A DNA stretch of 64,000 nt, taken from Apteryx mantelli. Taxonomy: Eukaryota > Chordata > Aves > Apterygiformes > Apterygidae. Position numbers and translations under genes: made by a program. Location: positions 33,934,583-33,998,582 of the forward strand of contig NC_089985.1 in the NCBI RefSeq assembly GCF_036417845.1, given 5' to 3'. A model generated the notes under the pieces. The model saw only the letters and a program-made list of their open reading frames with translations, ran no database searches and was not told where the DNA came from. Below are positions 12,301 to 23,395 of this stretch, one piece after another. The number at the start of each line of letters is the position of its first letter. The stretch's first letter is position 1.

Positions 12301-15300
12301 GCAAGGAAAAACACTTGAGCTTAACTCTGAGCTAGATAGATCATCACTTCTCTCTTCTCTAAACTTAACATAAATACTGCCTTAATTGTAATATACCGAA
12401 AAGCCAAAGATTCTCTGTAGTTAACATCACCAGCAGTTTTTAAAAATACCTTAATTTTGCAGCAGACAGGAATGATACAGTGCAATTGTTCCCTTTTCAG
12501 GGAAAAGAGCAGCCTTGAGCTGGGCCTCCCAGCTCTCTGCCTCTGTGATAAGTTATAGTTCCCCTTACTGGCGAGCTTTAGTACTGCATTATATCAGGGA
12601 CATGCATAGTTCTCTTCCTCACAGAAGAATTTGAGCCACATTCTGCATGTTTGTGGTGCTTTTCCTCTCTGCTCACAAACAGTAAGTTTCAAAACTTTGA
12701 TGTGAAGTGGGTGAAGGATGCAGGCAATTGCATACTTCACCACCATAAGGTACTGAGAGGGAAAGTACCTCTTGTTCAGCAGTATGGGGAATCCTCTTTA
12801 ACAGCCAGTGCAGAGATGGAGGAGAGTACTGCACGCACCTGAGACCCCAGAAGTAATTTAGTAAGCAGCAGATGCACTGGTATTTGGCATAAACACTAGA
12901 CTGAGCATGTTATCTGCCTGGAAAGGCAGCAGAAAGGTTGTTAATGATCCAGTTCCCTATCTCCGTCACATCCAAGAGACAGTACTTTGAAAAACACCTC
13001 ACTCTCTAGGACACACCAGGCTGGGGGGCTTGCAGTGATCCAGCTTGTGGCAGGAGGGCCCTGTACAGAAGCACCATGTCCTTGTGGAGCTCTCATGCAA
13101 GCTGACCAGCAAGTCCCAGCACAGCACTCTCTGAAATCTATGAATGAGCTCTGGGGATTAGTTGTATTGACTTTCTAGAGGAGAATAATTTTCTCTTTTC
13201 CTGTGTGCACAAGAAGAACCCTTACATTCTTCTTGAAAGTGATCTGTGGATTTTTTTCTTAGGAAATTCTGAAAGCAATCGGAGGTGTGGTTTGCTGCAA
13301 AACTTTATTTTCTGGAGGACTCCATCACCTGAAGAGTTAATACCCTTTTATCTTCATCTTCCAGAGTCTTTATCCTCATCCTCGTAGTCATCAGTATTCT
13401 CTGGATCCCCATCATTCAATCAGCCAACAGTGGCAAGCTCTTTGACTACATTCAGTCCATAACCAGCTATCTAGCCCCACCAATCACAGCTCTGTTCATC
13501 TTGGCAATCTTCTGCAAGAGGATTAATGAACCTGTAAGTAAGTGGAGTGTCATCAACCAATTGATACACATATTTGATTTTAATAATAATAATAAAAAAA
13601 ATCCACTCACTATCTAGGCTTGGAGTCTCTTTAGACTCAAAGCCGGCCCAACTAAAGTGTGGCAATTAGAAACATTTTCCTGGCATGCATTAGTGGATGC
13701 CTCTGGTGCATGGCGGTTTGCTTCCAAGAAGCCACTGCAAGTGATACTTCTTGGCAGTCTCTGTTGAAAGCACAAAAGCCAAAGTTTTTCCACCCCTCAG
13801 GGATGGTGTCTTAGGGTCTGGCTGGAGGCACGTTGCTAGGAGGAGACTCTTGCATTTTCTGTGCTCTATCTGTTCCATGTTCAAGGGCAGAAAAAGAAAA
13901 TCAGGATTTTTAACTGAAAATGTCCTCCTCTGATGTGTGTCAGTGTGGGATTCCATCAGGCATAAAAGGTTTTAGTCTAAGAAAAGAGCCGTATTAAAAA
14001 AAAAAAGAAGAAAAAAAAACCTTCAACCAAAGGTAACATGTGCAGTGACCTTTTTTGCCTATGCTTACTTTTTCTCAGGGTGCTTTCTGGGGCCTCATGG
14101 TTGGGCTGGCTATTGGTCTCATTCGGATGATCATGGAATTTAGTTATAGCACACCATCTTGTGGTGAGGAGGACAGAAGACCAGCTGTGCTAAAGGACTT
14201 GCACTACCTCTACTTTGCGCTCATCCTCTGTGTCATCACTGCCATTGTCATTGTCCTTATTAGTCTTTGCACCCCTCCGATCCCTGAAGAAAAGGTAAGT
14301 GACTTGCAACGGCACCTTTTTCTTAGAGTCCCAGTTTGGTTTCCTACAATCTGGCCTTTTCTCTTCCTCCCATGGTTGAGAAATGTTGTGTAATGCATAT
14401 GCTGCAAAGAAGCACCTGTTCCTCAGCTTTTTATTTCCCAGGTCTCATAGTGTTAATGCTTCCTGAGGCACTGAGTGCTCAAAATTGAGTGCAAGTTCCC
14501 ATGCTGTGCCTGAAGCTGGGCAGACACTACAGCCCGTCATAACTGGAATAGAAGGGAGAAGAAGAAGGGGGAAGGAGAGGAAATCATATTACAGACGGCT
14601 GCTGAGGAGGAATTAAATATATCTAATTGTAGCATCTACCCTATTTCAGCAGAGCCAGCATCAATCTTGCAGGCAAACAAGATTAATATCTTCTGCAACA
14701 TAGGCATTTAGGAAAATAACATTTTGTCCCAATGTGATCTCAATTACATTTAATAACTTTGAGTCAGGCGCAGTTTTCTTTTACTTAACAGATTTAAAAC
14801 AGCACAGAGTTTGGAGACTTTATTTAGTAATACCTTAAAGCAACTCTTCCCTTTCCCAAGTTCTAAAGCAGCTGTCAATATAACAAAACTGCCATCTACC
14901 TCTGAAGGAAGGTTACTGGATAAATTTTAAAAACATTCTTTTCTGTCTAACTTCCTAAAGAAATAAGGATGATGTTGTCATAGTAGTTCTCTCTGCTGCT
15001 TCCTCATAGCTTGTGAAGCATTAACCAGCTCCATCGATGTTTGATTGAATGGTAGTGGTGTCAAAGATCCCCAGCTCCTAAAGACTGCATGAAAGCAGGT
15101 GCTCAGATGGAGAAGAGAAAGAGACTCTTTGTGCCTGCATTGAGATACAGTCTCAGCTTTTATTAGCTATCAGAGGATCCACATGGGAGTGAGAAATACT
15201 GGCAAGGAGACGCCATTAGTTCTGCTGCTTACGGGATGACTTGTTCACTACTGCTCGGGGGTGGGCAGATGGCTGCCAGCAATTAACTGCTGTGGTTTAA

Positions 15301-18300
15301 TGAGTTCCCACTCATCGGCTGACCTGTGATAACTAAGCATGTGCAGTGCTCCCTGCCCACAGCAACAGCAAGATAAGATACATTAGCGTAACACTGGCAA
15401 AGAGTGAACATCATACCGATAGTGCAGGAGATGAAAAACTGGCCACAGCACCTACAGACTTCTTAGTCTGATCTCAGTGGCAAAGAAACAATTAAAACAC
15501 ATTTTAAGAGGTGGAGGGAATAATAAAAGGTGTGTAGATCAATGGAAACTGAGACAACATGCAACATGCATTTACCAAGAGTAGAGTATGCCTGCCTAAC
15601 CTGATATGTTAGACAAGGGAAGCTTGGTTTATCTTAACTAGCTGGATTTTATAAACTATGTTTAATATCATATGGGATGTGATTAGCTACACTGGGGAAG
15701 ATGGTGGTTAGTAAAAGAAGTATCTGGCTGGAGGAAGGTACCTTCTGGTTTGATGTTATCTAGCTATTTCATTAATAGCTATGTTGCTAGAGCCTCCTAA
15801 CTTTGTATGATTGTTGTTCTTGTTGATGATAATGACCTGAAATCTCACAAAAGAAGAAGTGTATGAGCTTAAAGACTGACTTATTAAATAGGACTGATAC
15901 TAAATTAATTAAACATGCACAGAGGGGCTAGTAAAACTAAGGGCTGCTACAAGCTGAGGGCTCAACACATCGAACCACCAGAGAACTGAAAAAAAGCCCA
16001 GAGAGTGTCTCTTAATGATGGGATGAGCAACTACTATATGATGGGATGAGCAACTACTATAATGGCATCAGGGAAAAAGAGGTTATGACCATAACAGATT
16101 CCATAGAAAGGACTTTCAGTAGAAACAGGTGAGTTTAGAGCTATTGGACTTAAGGAACCCTATTGGCATAATTCTCAAAGAGCCAATGCTCTTGCAAAAG
16201 GTAGGTATGACGGGTAATGGTCCAGGGAGGATGGCTAACAGGAGGGCCAGGGAGGAGAGCGTTTTCTCTGAAAGAACAGTGCACAGTTATCCCCAGAGAG
16301 CAGAGGCCAGGGGGTGGCTGCCCCCAAACACAGCTGGAGAGCCAGGGAGGGAGGGGAGCCAGCTAATGCACAATGCTGGCACGAGAGCAAGAGGGATAAA
16401 GCTGGCTATCAACAAATGTAGACTGGACTTTTTTTTTTTTTTTTAAGTTTTCTAAAGAAAGATGTTCAGTGTAGCCTTTTGGTAGGCCACGGACCCCATG
16501 TAGAGGTAAGCTTGGCACTTGACTTCTGTGTAAGAGATTCTGTTTAAGATAATGAGGTGATTGCCCATGACAGCAGGATGCTGGACATGGAGACCCAGAT
16601 GAGTTGTCTGATGATGGTGTCTAATGGTGATGATCATCAATAAGTCAGCAATGTCCCATGTGTAACCTCCCTGTGCCTTCCCACCACAATGAAAATGAGC
16701 AGGGCTAGCAATTTGTGCTAGTAAACGGTAACTAATTCCCTCATTGAATGGCTCTATAGGACTGGTGGAGTCTGCCCATATTTGGTTTTAGTCTGATTTT
16801 CATTGACTTCCTGCTATTTACCCCCAGTTTCAATAGGAAAGATCTGACCTTGTTCCTCAGAGAACAGCCAAAGCAAAGGGGTGGTTTTTAACCTGAGGTA
16901 GACGCCAGTATAGCTGGGTTGCTGCCTGTCTGGCATGCATCTGAGTGGACGTCATTAAAATCAGCATCTTTAATTTTCCCTCAGTCAGACTCACTCCAGC
17001 TTTCGCCCTGCACGCAAGCACCAGTGTAGGGTTGGGCCATTATGTGCAGCGGAGCGTTTTCCCATGCTGTCCTACTGATGTGCTTGGGTGGTGCTGAGGC
17101 GCCCCTGCGAACAGGGGTTGTCTCCTTGTCTCAAGTCAGTCTGTGGCTGTGCTGAAATGGCTGAAGGACAGAAGGGTTGCGGGGAGGAAAAGCAGGAGGT
17201 AGATATCAGAACGGACATGTCAGGCTCCAACCCTCTGGGTAGAGACTAGCACCTGAACTTAATCTTTGACTACAGGCAGTGTTGAGTTTCTCTTTGTTTT
17301 GCATGTGAGTGGGCAAACTGGCAGTGAAGAGCCCTCATGTCCCTCTGATAGTGGCTGGGGGAATAGGGGTCATTCTAGCCAAGGATATCCGGAGATTATT
17401 CCTGGCTCTGGCCTTTCCAGGCTCTGTATGCTTGGACAACTCACTGAATGAGCCCTAGATATTCCCCCACAGAATTGCATGGGGATAGTTCTGCTGGCTC
17501 TTATCTGCGCACCGCTTTGAGATATAATGATGAAAGACACCATATAAGAGCTAGGAATCAGGCCATTTATTTTGTCAAGCAAAAGGAAAAGAAAAACAAA
17601 CCACGAAAAAAAAGCCAAGGAAATATAATGATAGATCAGACTTCAGCAGATGTAACTCAGCATAGCTCCATTGCGTTCAAAGACCAGGAACAGCTGTTGA
17701 ACTCAGTTACGCCACTTTACACCAGCTGAGGATCTACACTGGACAACTTTAAATATTGAATCTCAATACTTTGCAGATAGCAAATGGGCAGAAGGAAAAA
17801 AGAGATTTGTATCTGATGTTAGAGCAGTACAGTTAATGTGCCTGGCTTTAAATGAATTACAATCCAAGAACTGCAAGCTGTAGCATTTTCCCCTGCTGTT
17901 TTGGACACTCTCCCATCCTGTGGTGATTGATGCTGTGCTGGAAAACAAGTATGCAAGGAATTTGTTTGGTATGCTCCAGAGTTCATATGTCTTCATTGTA
18001 GGTAGTCCATATTGTGTCACGCCGTCCTTGAAAACCCTGCAAAAGAGCTTACAATTAAATTTGAGACTGTGAAGCTGAAACACAACTGTCAGGTGCCAGA
18101 TGGCATTTTGGAACAGAAGGATTTATTCTAGTTTACAAACAACAGAAGAAAAACTTTGCTGAGTTCTTGCGAACTCCCTTGTCTGAGGAAAATATGGAGG
18201 GGAAAAGAGAGAAAAACAGTCCACAAAATAACAGTGCTACACAAGAAGGTCACCTACCCAGGGATCAGGGCTTAGGTTTGCCTGTCAGGCTGATGGATCA

Positions 18301-21300
18301 GCAATTCCAGCTGTTGTGCTGCACAGTCAGGAAAGTTTTCCCAGTGTGCTGAGGTCTGATGTCTCCTTTAGGTACATAACCTAAGGCTGACTACATATGG
18401 TAGCCAGCTTTGACATGCCCAGTTGGTCTGAACCTACACCATGCACTCCTGAGGTGCTGAAACTGGGCAGGTTCAACCTCCCACAGCATCATTTAGTGCC
18501 ACTGAGAACAAAAAGTGTTTGACTCCTGTGGAAACCAGGCACTCATAAAGGAGCAAACCAGTCAGTTTGTCCAGCAAACCCCAACCCTGGCTCCATGCCT
18601 GCATCTACTACACAGCCCTGGTGATGCCCTGATGGAAAAGTGCCGGTCACCAGCACCTCCTATGCCAGGATCTTAAAGCACTTTGCAAATGCTCTGCTGT
18701 CCTTCCCACCACTGCTGAAATGAACCTGTAGAGACAGGGGTGACTTGGGTGGAGGGGGAGTCATATGTGCCTCTGTTCGGCTCTGCTCATGATGCTGCAT
18801 GGCCAGGAGCTCTGCAGCACAGGAGAGGCACCGCGGGCTGCCCGTGGCAAGCCCAGAGTGAGCGTGGCAAGAAGAAGCAGGTCTTGATGGAGTGGCAACT
18901 CTGATCATGCACAGCCTCCCCTTTGGGTGCTGCAGCTGGGAACAGGCCAGTGCCGTCATCCTCTGCTGCAGCCCAAGAGTTACTGCGCCCTGGTGAGTGC
19001 AGACCCGCAAAACCCCATCCACCAAGGGGCTGAGTCATCCCCAGAAGAGCTGGGTGGCTCTTCACAGGCAGCACCAGCTCCCATGGGAACATGGGGCTCC
19101 CAGAGCGGTGCCCGTATGTGGCAGTGTTTCTAAGGTCCAAGTCAAGTACGCTAAAGCAGTTCCCCCATCAGCAGTTCTCTATTTATTTATTTGCTCGCTT
19201 GCTTTCTCCACATATGCAAAACATGCTCCGTCCCCTTCCTTCAACCCTGTCCATTTGCAAATTTGTGCCGAGGCAGTGTAACAAATTTGCTAGTCGTGCT
19301 GTGGCTGCCTCCATGGCCATGAAAAGCTGCTGGCTGCCCTGGCGTGTTGTTCTGGGTGACGGCAAAGAGGATAAAGAGGGACCTCAAGGAATTTACCTGG
19401 CCAAAACCCACCCCAGGGAGGGTTGAAGCTGAAGCATGTGTGTGAGACTTCACTGATGAGCGCCCATGGGTCCCTCCTGCTCTCTGTGGACGAGGGCTTG
19501 GGTGAACAGCTGCCATGCTTGTGGGCTGCCCCCGCCAGCCGTCCCCAGGGCAAATAAACACTGAGAAGGAAAACAGTGAACGAAAGCAAATCTGGCAGCT
19601 CATCACTCTGCACACACTTGAGGCAGGAGAGCACATCTCGGCTGAGAGCATTACTGATGGTGCCTAAGCACCGTGAAGGGCATCTCAAGGCAGTAAAGGG
19701 TCTGCTAAGCTCCCTCTGGTTACTGGGTATGTTCGGAAGCAACAGCTATTATCCTGAAAGGAGAAAAAGGATATTTTTTTGGTGTGTGCTTTCCGAGGTG
19801 TTACTGACCATTCCCCTCACTCTGGAGGTACCGCTCTCCCTCCCGACCAAGGGCCTGGCTCTGACAGGCTGTGGATTCATGAATACAAGGTGGTGGCTGG
19901 TTTTATTGAACAGGCTGGCTGCTGTCAAAGAGTCATGTCCTGGGTGGGTAGATGCTGATATGCAATGAGGTAACCCAGGGGTCTGTGCTGCTTTCAGCAC
20001 CTACCTGGGAATTGCTCCCATCTGGCAGAATCTGAGCCCCAGGGAAACTCCAGTCCTGACAGGTTTTGCTGCAATGGGCAAAAACAGTCATTCAGTGACA
20101 TATGCATGGGGGGGGGGGGGGGGAAGTTTCTTGAATTCTTTAGTACCCTGAAACTTTGCTATGTTCCAGTGACATTTCCTAAGTGATTTAAAAAAAAAAA
20201 AGAATCCTTGAGAAAGATGAGGATCATCAAAATCAAAGCAATTTAGCACATCGTGACAAGAAAGATTAGCCCTGCCCAATGCTCATCTTGGTTGAAAATG
20301 ATTTAAATAAAGCTATAAATCTTCTGGAAATTATGCAACATTTTGTGTCAGCTGGAAACTGCTGCCTAGATTTGTGTGTGTAAAATTCAGAAATTAAACT
20401 CACGTTACTTTGTAAGTGACCCATTTGAGACGTTCATTTCCATATGGGCAGAGCAAGGAGGAACCTCTCCTCAGATAAGCGAGTGACTTTGCCTGATGTG
20501 TGGGCTCCAGTGCAGCTTCACTGCCTTGGTGCCGTCCTGCGGCTGCGGTGCAGCATGGGCAGGTGAGGGAGGACATGCTATGGACCGTGCCAGCCTCTTG
20601 CAGGCAGGATTGCTCAGTGTGGGCCTTGCTGTCCCGCTTGGCTACATACAGAGGCTGAGAAAACTCTGGTGCCACCAAGCTCCTTGGAGAGCCATGGCCA
20701 GCTTAAATTCAAGGTTGATCTGTGAACCCCTGGGATGGCACTGGCTACCCTTGCCAGGGTGAGGGCATCTGCATGAAGGGGAGGTGGGAGGAAAGCAGGG
20801 GAACATCATGGCCCCAGAGCAGCTTTCCCAGCTTCTTCTCACACCCATGCCCCACAAGCAGGGACATGCCCGGCTCGCCAGTTTGGGACTGGTGGGTGCT
20901 AACCTGTTTACTCTCCATCCCTCTGTACAGCTTGCTTGCCTGACATGGTGGACTAGACACAGCAAAGCACCCGCCATTGACCTGGAAAATTATAAGAGTG
21001 AAGCAGCACAGATCAACCCAGCCACCGGAGAGAACAACGTGGTCGAAAATGCAGAGTTGGGTGATAAAGAACAGTCAGGTAGGGTGCCTGGCAGTGAGCA
21101 AGCACACAGGCCTGCCTGGGGGTCCACAGCCATGATAGGGTCCCCCAAGTCCCTTCAAAGCCCCAGAGAGGCCATCCGTTGCATTCACGGGAGTCATGGC
21201 TTGTATTTACGGGTGTGCCAGTTGTGGAGACGAAACAAATGAATGTGTAGTGGCTCTTGGCCTTCCAAACATATCTTGGAGGATTTACCTTCATGCCCAG

Positions 21301-23395
21301 TCCTCTGAAAGGCTCAAAAGGGCTGCCACTCCTGAAGAGCAAAGAAAACCCACCATTCATTAAAATCTTATTTCCTTTTTCTCCTTAAACAGGATATTTA
21401 CCCATCCAAATGACCCTGGTCCATCCCTGCCCCAGTCACAATGTTATTTTAGCACTTCAAGCCTGGACAATTAATGGTATGATGGACTCCTTAGATGGGG
21501 GTCACCAGCCACCTCCAAACAGCCCCTGGCAGGATGAAGGTCTGTGCCCAGGGCCTGGACCCAGCTCCCCTCATGGGCCTGTGCGTTCCTGACGCTGCGT
21601 TGATTTGTCGCTTACAACATGATTTTTGAGGAGCTCCATAGCACAATGGCAGGGATAATGCTAACGCTCAGGCATGGCAGGCCCTGTAACCTCATCTTCC
21701 AGCACACACGAATGCCATCCATTCCTGTCGTCCAGAATGGCTAGCAATTAAAGCATTTATGCATGTGCTAGAGATGCTTCCTCCTTTCCCCTCTGCTGTC
21801 CCTATTGGATTAACTCACTCACTGATGCTATAACCTGTTACATCAAAATGGCGTCATGGGTCAAAAGGGAACATACTGCACTGGGAGCTCTGCTACTGAC
21901 TTTTTGGATGCCCCAGGGTAAATCTACAAGCCTCTGTTTTCTCATTTACACTATGCCAAGGATCCTCTTACTTTAGGATAAAAGCCACGGTTAAGACTCA
22001 GACCCGAATTACTTAAGTAGCTGTGTGCCCAACACAGTGTATTTAAAAAGGGGGAAGACAAAGCGACAAATGAGCTTAAAGAATTGTCAGGAAGGAAAAA
22101 GAGAGCAGGAGATGCTACATCTGCAAGCTTTTTCAGAGTGGCCAGAGGTTTCTTTGGCAAAGCCACTAAAAATTTCAGCTTTTTGATTTTGAGCTTAGCC
22201 TTCCAAGGTCACAGAGCAGAAACACTCAGAAGAAGGGCAGTTACACAGGATGCATGCATAGGATTTTTTTTCACTCTTTCCTTTTGCTCATCAAAGGATG
22301 TCAGTAGCAATTACAGCCAAACTAAACAGAAGTGAAGCACTAAAGAAAACACTTTTTTTTTCTTTTTTTCTTTTCTTTTTTCTTTTTTTTTTTTCAACAG
22401 AGTAAGTTTGGGCTTAAGTTGAATGGAGCTGTTCAGCATTATTATTTCTTATCAACTCCTAGTTCACCTAACTAGCTCATCTTTTTATAAATTAATGTCT
22501 TGGTAATTTGGTAATTAGTAATGATGGGAAAGGAAATGCAGAACACAGCAGCTGACAGTTTAATGAGTTTGGTTTTTTTTTTTTTTTTGGTAACACCTTT
22601 TTCAAGGCCTTATGACATTCTACCTTTCAAAGAAAGTTATATTTGGAAAGAACACCCAGTGACATCCACATAGCACTGGGCTGACAATTAAAACATATAC
22701 TTCACCCCGCACAGCACGTGTAATAAATAAACCAGGCGATCTCTAAACAGACCGTCATGCTGTCAGAAATTTGTGAAAGTGGATGGAAGACTGGTTGGGG
22801 AGGAAGGAGAAACGTTCTGTTAGTTAATTAACGAATGATCCATGTCACAATCAACTGACAGTAATCAGGCTGCGCTGTAGATGATCCAGGCAGCGCTTTG
22901 CTTCTCCCTTCCCTCCTCTCCTCTCCTCTCCTCTCCTCTCCTCTCCTCTCCTCTCCTCTCCTCTCCTCTCCTCTCCTCTCCTCTCCTCTCCTCTCCTCTC
23001 CTCTCCTCTCCTCTCTTCTCTCATCCTACCTCGTCCCTCTCCCAAGCCTTGCCCTGGGAGTCTCCTCCCATCCAAGGTGCATGCCAGACCCCACTGCAGA
23101 TTGTCCAATGCACCTCCAAATTGGAGGAGCGTGGGAGGAATCACCAGCTAAGGGATAACACCCATTTTTCTGCCCGTCTCTTGCAGCAGCCAAGCCTCCT
23201 TGTTGGAAAATGCTCTACTTCTGGTTCTGTGGACTGTCTGCCAGCCCTGTACCCACACTGTCCCAGGAGGAGAGAGCCGCCCTGGAAAGGAAGCTCACCA
23301 GTATTGAGGAAAAACCCCTGTGGAAGAACATTTGCAATGTTAATGCTATTCTCTTGCTGGCCATTAATGTCTTTTTGTGGGGATATTTTGGCTGA
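275..23395 (+). CDS. SLC5A9: SLC5A9, sodium/glucose cotransporter 4 (SGLT4); 13 exons, 5' end missing
   Basis: Spliced coding region, join of 275-346, 2814-2918, 4788-4952, 7717-7822, 8410-8490, 9264-9469, 10269-10404, 11367-11474, 11981-12131, 13365-13533, 14079-14294, 20931-21078, 23187-23395. It totals 1872 bases, giving 623 residues and a TGA stop. All junction phases agree and all introns are GT-AG. The product is a 14-helix sodium:solute symporter (SSF, LeuT fold) of the plasma membrane that moves mannose, 1,5-anhydroglucitol, glucose and fructose with Na+ (family knowledge for SGLT4). Family marks seen: SSNVGSG (Na+/sugar site), [49 protein letters not shown] (Na2-site serines) and [17 protein letters not shown]4 is preferred over SGLT1, 2 and 5 and SMIT2 because segments such as [28 protein letters not shown] and LWCWCTDQ match the SLC5A9 protein as I recall it. 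The first coding exon (N-terminus and most of helix 1, about 50 residues) is upstream of the window. Confidence 0.95.
2814..2918 (+). CDS. SLC5A9: SLC5A9 exon 3
   Basis: 105 bases, 35 codons, phase 0 at both ends. Acceptor gtgtttcag, donor gtaaga. It encodes [20 protein letters not shown] through GGFEWN, the core helix carrying sugar- and sodium-contacting residues. The Asn of SSNVG corresponds to SGLT1 N78 and the Glu of FEWN to E102. The position of SGLT1 H83 is Leu here (GSGLL). Confidence 0.96.
4788..4952 (+). CDS. SLC5A9: SLC5A9 exon 4
   Basis: 165 bases, 55 codons, phase 0 at both ends. Acceptor cttgttaccag, donor gtatgt. It encodes [20 protein letters not shown], then [11 protein letters not shown], and ends YIFTKIS. 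This covers two helices and the conserved PEYLxKRFGG loop of SLC5 transporters. Open frame continues past the donor for about 130 bases, but that part is intron. Confidence 0.96.
7717..7822 (+). CDS. SLC5A9: SLC5A9 exon 5
   Basis: 106 bases, starts phase 0 and ends after one base of a Gly codon. Acceptor atccag, donor gtaagt. It encodes [20 protein letters not shown] and then AVTAVYTIA, a helix pair with the conserved AVYTIAGG turn that continues into the next exon. Confidence 0.95.
8410..8490 (+). CDS. SLC5A9: SLC5A9 exon 6
   Basis: 81 bases, enters with two bases of a Gly codon and leaves with one. Acceptor tcctgacag, donor gtaagg. It encodes [20 protein letters not shown] and then ALVLMFI. 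The AVIYTDxLQ motif is diagnostic of SGLT-type transporters. Confidence 0.95.
9264..9469 (+). CDS. SLC5A9: SLC5A9 exon 7
   Basis: 206 bases, ends phase 0. Acceptor ttttcag, donor gtaaag. It encodes [15 protein letters not shown], a loop with an N-glycosylation sequon (NTTCHLPR), then [13 protein letters not shown] and [10 protein letters not shown]. In SGLT1 the equivalent of WCWCTDQ is WYWCTDQ, whose Tyr (Y290) and second Trp (W291) line the sugar site. Here the Tyr is Cys and the Trp is kept. Confidence 0.96.
9716..9728 (+). repeat. G13 homopolymer
   Basis: Uninterrupted run of 13 G in an SLC5A9 intron. Length is likely variable and error-prone in sequencing. Confidence 0.9.
10269..10404 (+). 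CDS. SLC5A9: SLC5A9 exon 8
   Basis: 136 bases, starts phase 0 and ends with one extra base. Acceptor taattgcag, donor gtaggc. It encodes [18 protein letters not shown], then [20 protein letters not shown] and SLYP. The Lys of GYLK corresponds to SGLT1 K321. Confidence 0.96.
10750..10769. repeat. Perfect 20-bp palindrome
   Basis: ATACTCCCTTAAGGGAGTAT reads the same on both strands with no spacer. It lies in the SLC5A9 intron between exons 8 and 9. Confidence 0.95.
11367..11474 (+). CDS. SLC5A9: SLC5A9 exon 9
   Basis: 108 bases, phase 1 at both ends. Acceptor cttcgacag, donor gtagga. It encodes [16 protein letters not shown], then [17 protein letters not shown]. This is the cysteine-rich extracellular loop of the family; its four Cys residues (CVDP, ICKK, VCG, GCSN) are probably disulphide-bonded. 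It is followed by the NIAYPKLV helix start. Confidence 0.95.
11981..12131 (+). CDS. SLC5A9: SLC5A9 exon 10
   Basis: 151 bases, enters phase 1 and leaves with two bases of an Arg codon. Acceptor tttaacccag after a long pyrimidine run. It encodes [20 protein letters not shown], then [16 protein letters not shown] and [10 protein letters not shown]. The SSLTSIFNS serines form the Na2 site in this fold. The donor AG/gtcctt is weak, but reading frame and homology leave no better choice. Confidence 0.94.
13365..13533 (+). CDS. SLC5A9: SLC5A9 exon 11
   Basis: 169 bases, enters with one base completing Arg and ends phase 0. Acceptor tcttccag, donor gtaagt. It encodes [18 protein letters not shown], then [18 protein letters not shown] and FCKRINEP. 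The Gln and second Thr of YIQSIT match SGLT1 Q457 and T460, sugar-contacting and gating residues. Confidence 0.96.
14079..14294 (+). CDS. SLC5A9: SLC5A9 exon 12
   Basis: 216 bases, 72 codons, phase 0 at both ends. Acceptor tttttctcag, donor gtaagt. It encodes [18 protein letters not shown], a loop with [14 protein letters not shown], then [19 protein letters not shown] and TPPIPEEK. This gives two helices joined by an extracellular loop, the usual SGLT layout. Confidence 0.96.
16017..16062 (+). repeat. Tandem duplication, 2 x 23 bp
   Basis: The unit starting GATGGGATGAGCAACTACTA occurs at 16017-16039 and again at 16040-16062, differing only in the last base. It is intronic in SLC5A9. Confidence 0.93.
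20108..20123 (+). repeat. G16 homopolymer
   Basis: Uninterrupted run of 16 G in the 6.6-kb SLC5A9 intron, the longest G run in the window. Confidence 0.9.
20931..21078 (+). CDS. SLC5A9: SLC5A9 exon 13
   Basis: 148 bases, starts phase 0 and ends with one base. Acceptor ccctctgtacag, donor gtaggg. It encodes [20 protein letters not shown], then a polar acidic stretch ending GDKEQS. This is the large, poorly conserved cytoplasmic loop before the last helix. The LTWWTR start matches SLC5A9 and anchors the exon despite the 6.6-kb intron in front of it. Confidence 0.93.
21079..23186 (+). other. SLC5A9: SLC5A9 intron 13 (last intron)
   Basis: Contains a strong-looking unused acceptor at 21391-21392 followed by an in-frame open stretch. 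It also contains T-rich runs at 22352-22394 and 22572-22589, and the CTCTC tract at 22916-23015. A second acceptor-like site (T-rich run then caacag) ends at 22400 with no coding frame behind it. Confidence 0.8.
22916..23015 (+). repeat. (CTCTC)20 pentanucleotide microsatellite
   Basis: Twenty perfect CTCTC units by my count, flanked by further C/T-rich sequence from about 22901 to 23050. It is a homopurine-homopyrimidine tract in the last SLC5A9 intron, starting 271 bases upstream of the last exon and ending 171 bases upstream. It makes the spurious open frames seen on both strands there. Confidence 0.97.
23187..23395 (+). CDS. SLC5A9: SLC5A9 exon 14, last coding exon with stop
   Basis: 209 bases including the TGA stop. 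It enters with two bases completing an Ala codon after the acceptor ttgcag, which is followed at once by a second cag (tandem acceptor). It encodes [18 protein letters not shown], then [19 protein letters not shown] and [19 protein letters not shown]. The final hydrophobic helix and WGYF end are those of SGLT proteins. Human SLC5A9 ends WGYFA as I recall; here the last residue is Gly. Confidence 0.95.

Larger units (their letters stand above)
347..14078 (+). other. SLC5A9: SLC5A9 introns 2 to 11
   Basis: Ten introns between the exons listed. They run 347-2813, 2919-4787, 4953-7716, 7823-8409, 8491-9263, 9470-10268, 10405-11366, 11475-11980, 12132-13364 and 13534-14078. Bases 1-274 are the end of the preceding intron. 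I see only simple-sequence features: a GA run at 5148-5166, a G13 run at 9716-9728, a perfect palindrome at 10750-10769, and A-rich runs near 13990-14020. No embedded gene or intact mobile element is recognised. Confidence 0.85.
14295..20930 (+). other. SLC5A9: SLC5A9 intron 12 (6.6 kb)
   Basis: The longest intron of the gene. It holds a 23-base tandem duplication at 16017-16062, a T16 run at 16429-16444 and a G16 run at 20108-20123. From about 18,500 it is GC-richer. Open frames here are short and low in codon structure, and none is supported as coding. Confidence 0.8.

Noticed and set aside
22352..22402. Poly-pyrimidine run followed by caacag as a splice acceptor
   Set aside because: No open frame in the right phase and no similarity behind it. 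Likely a cryptic site only.
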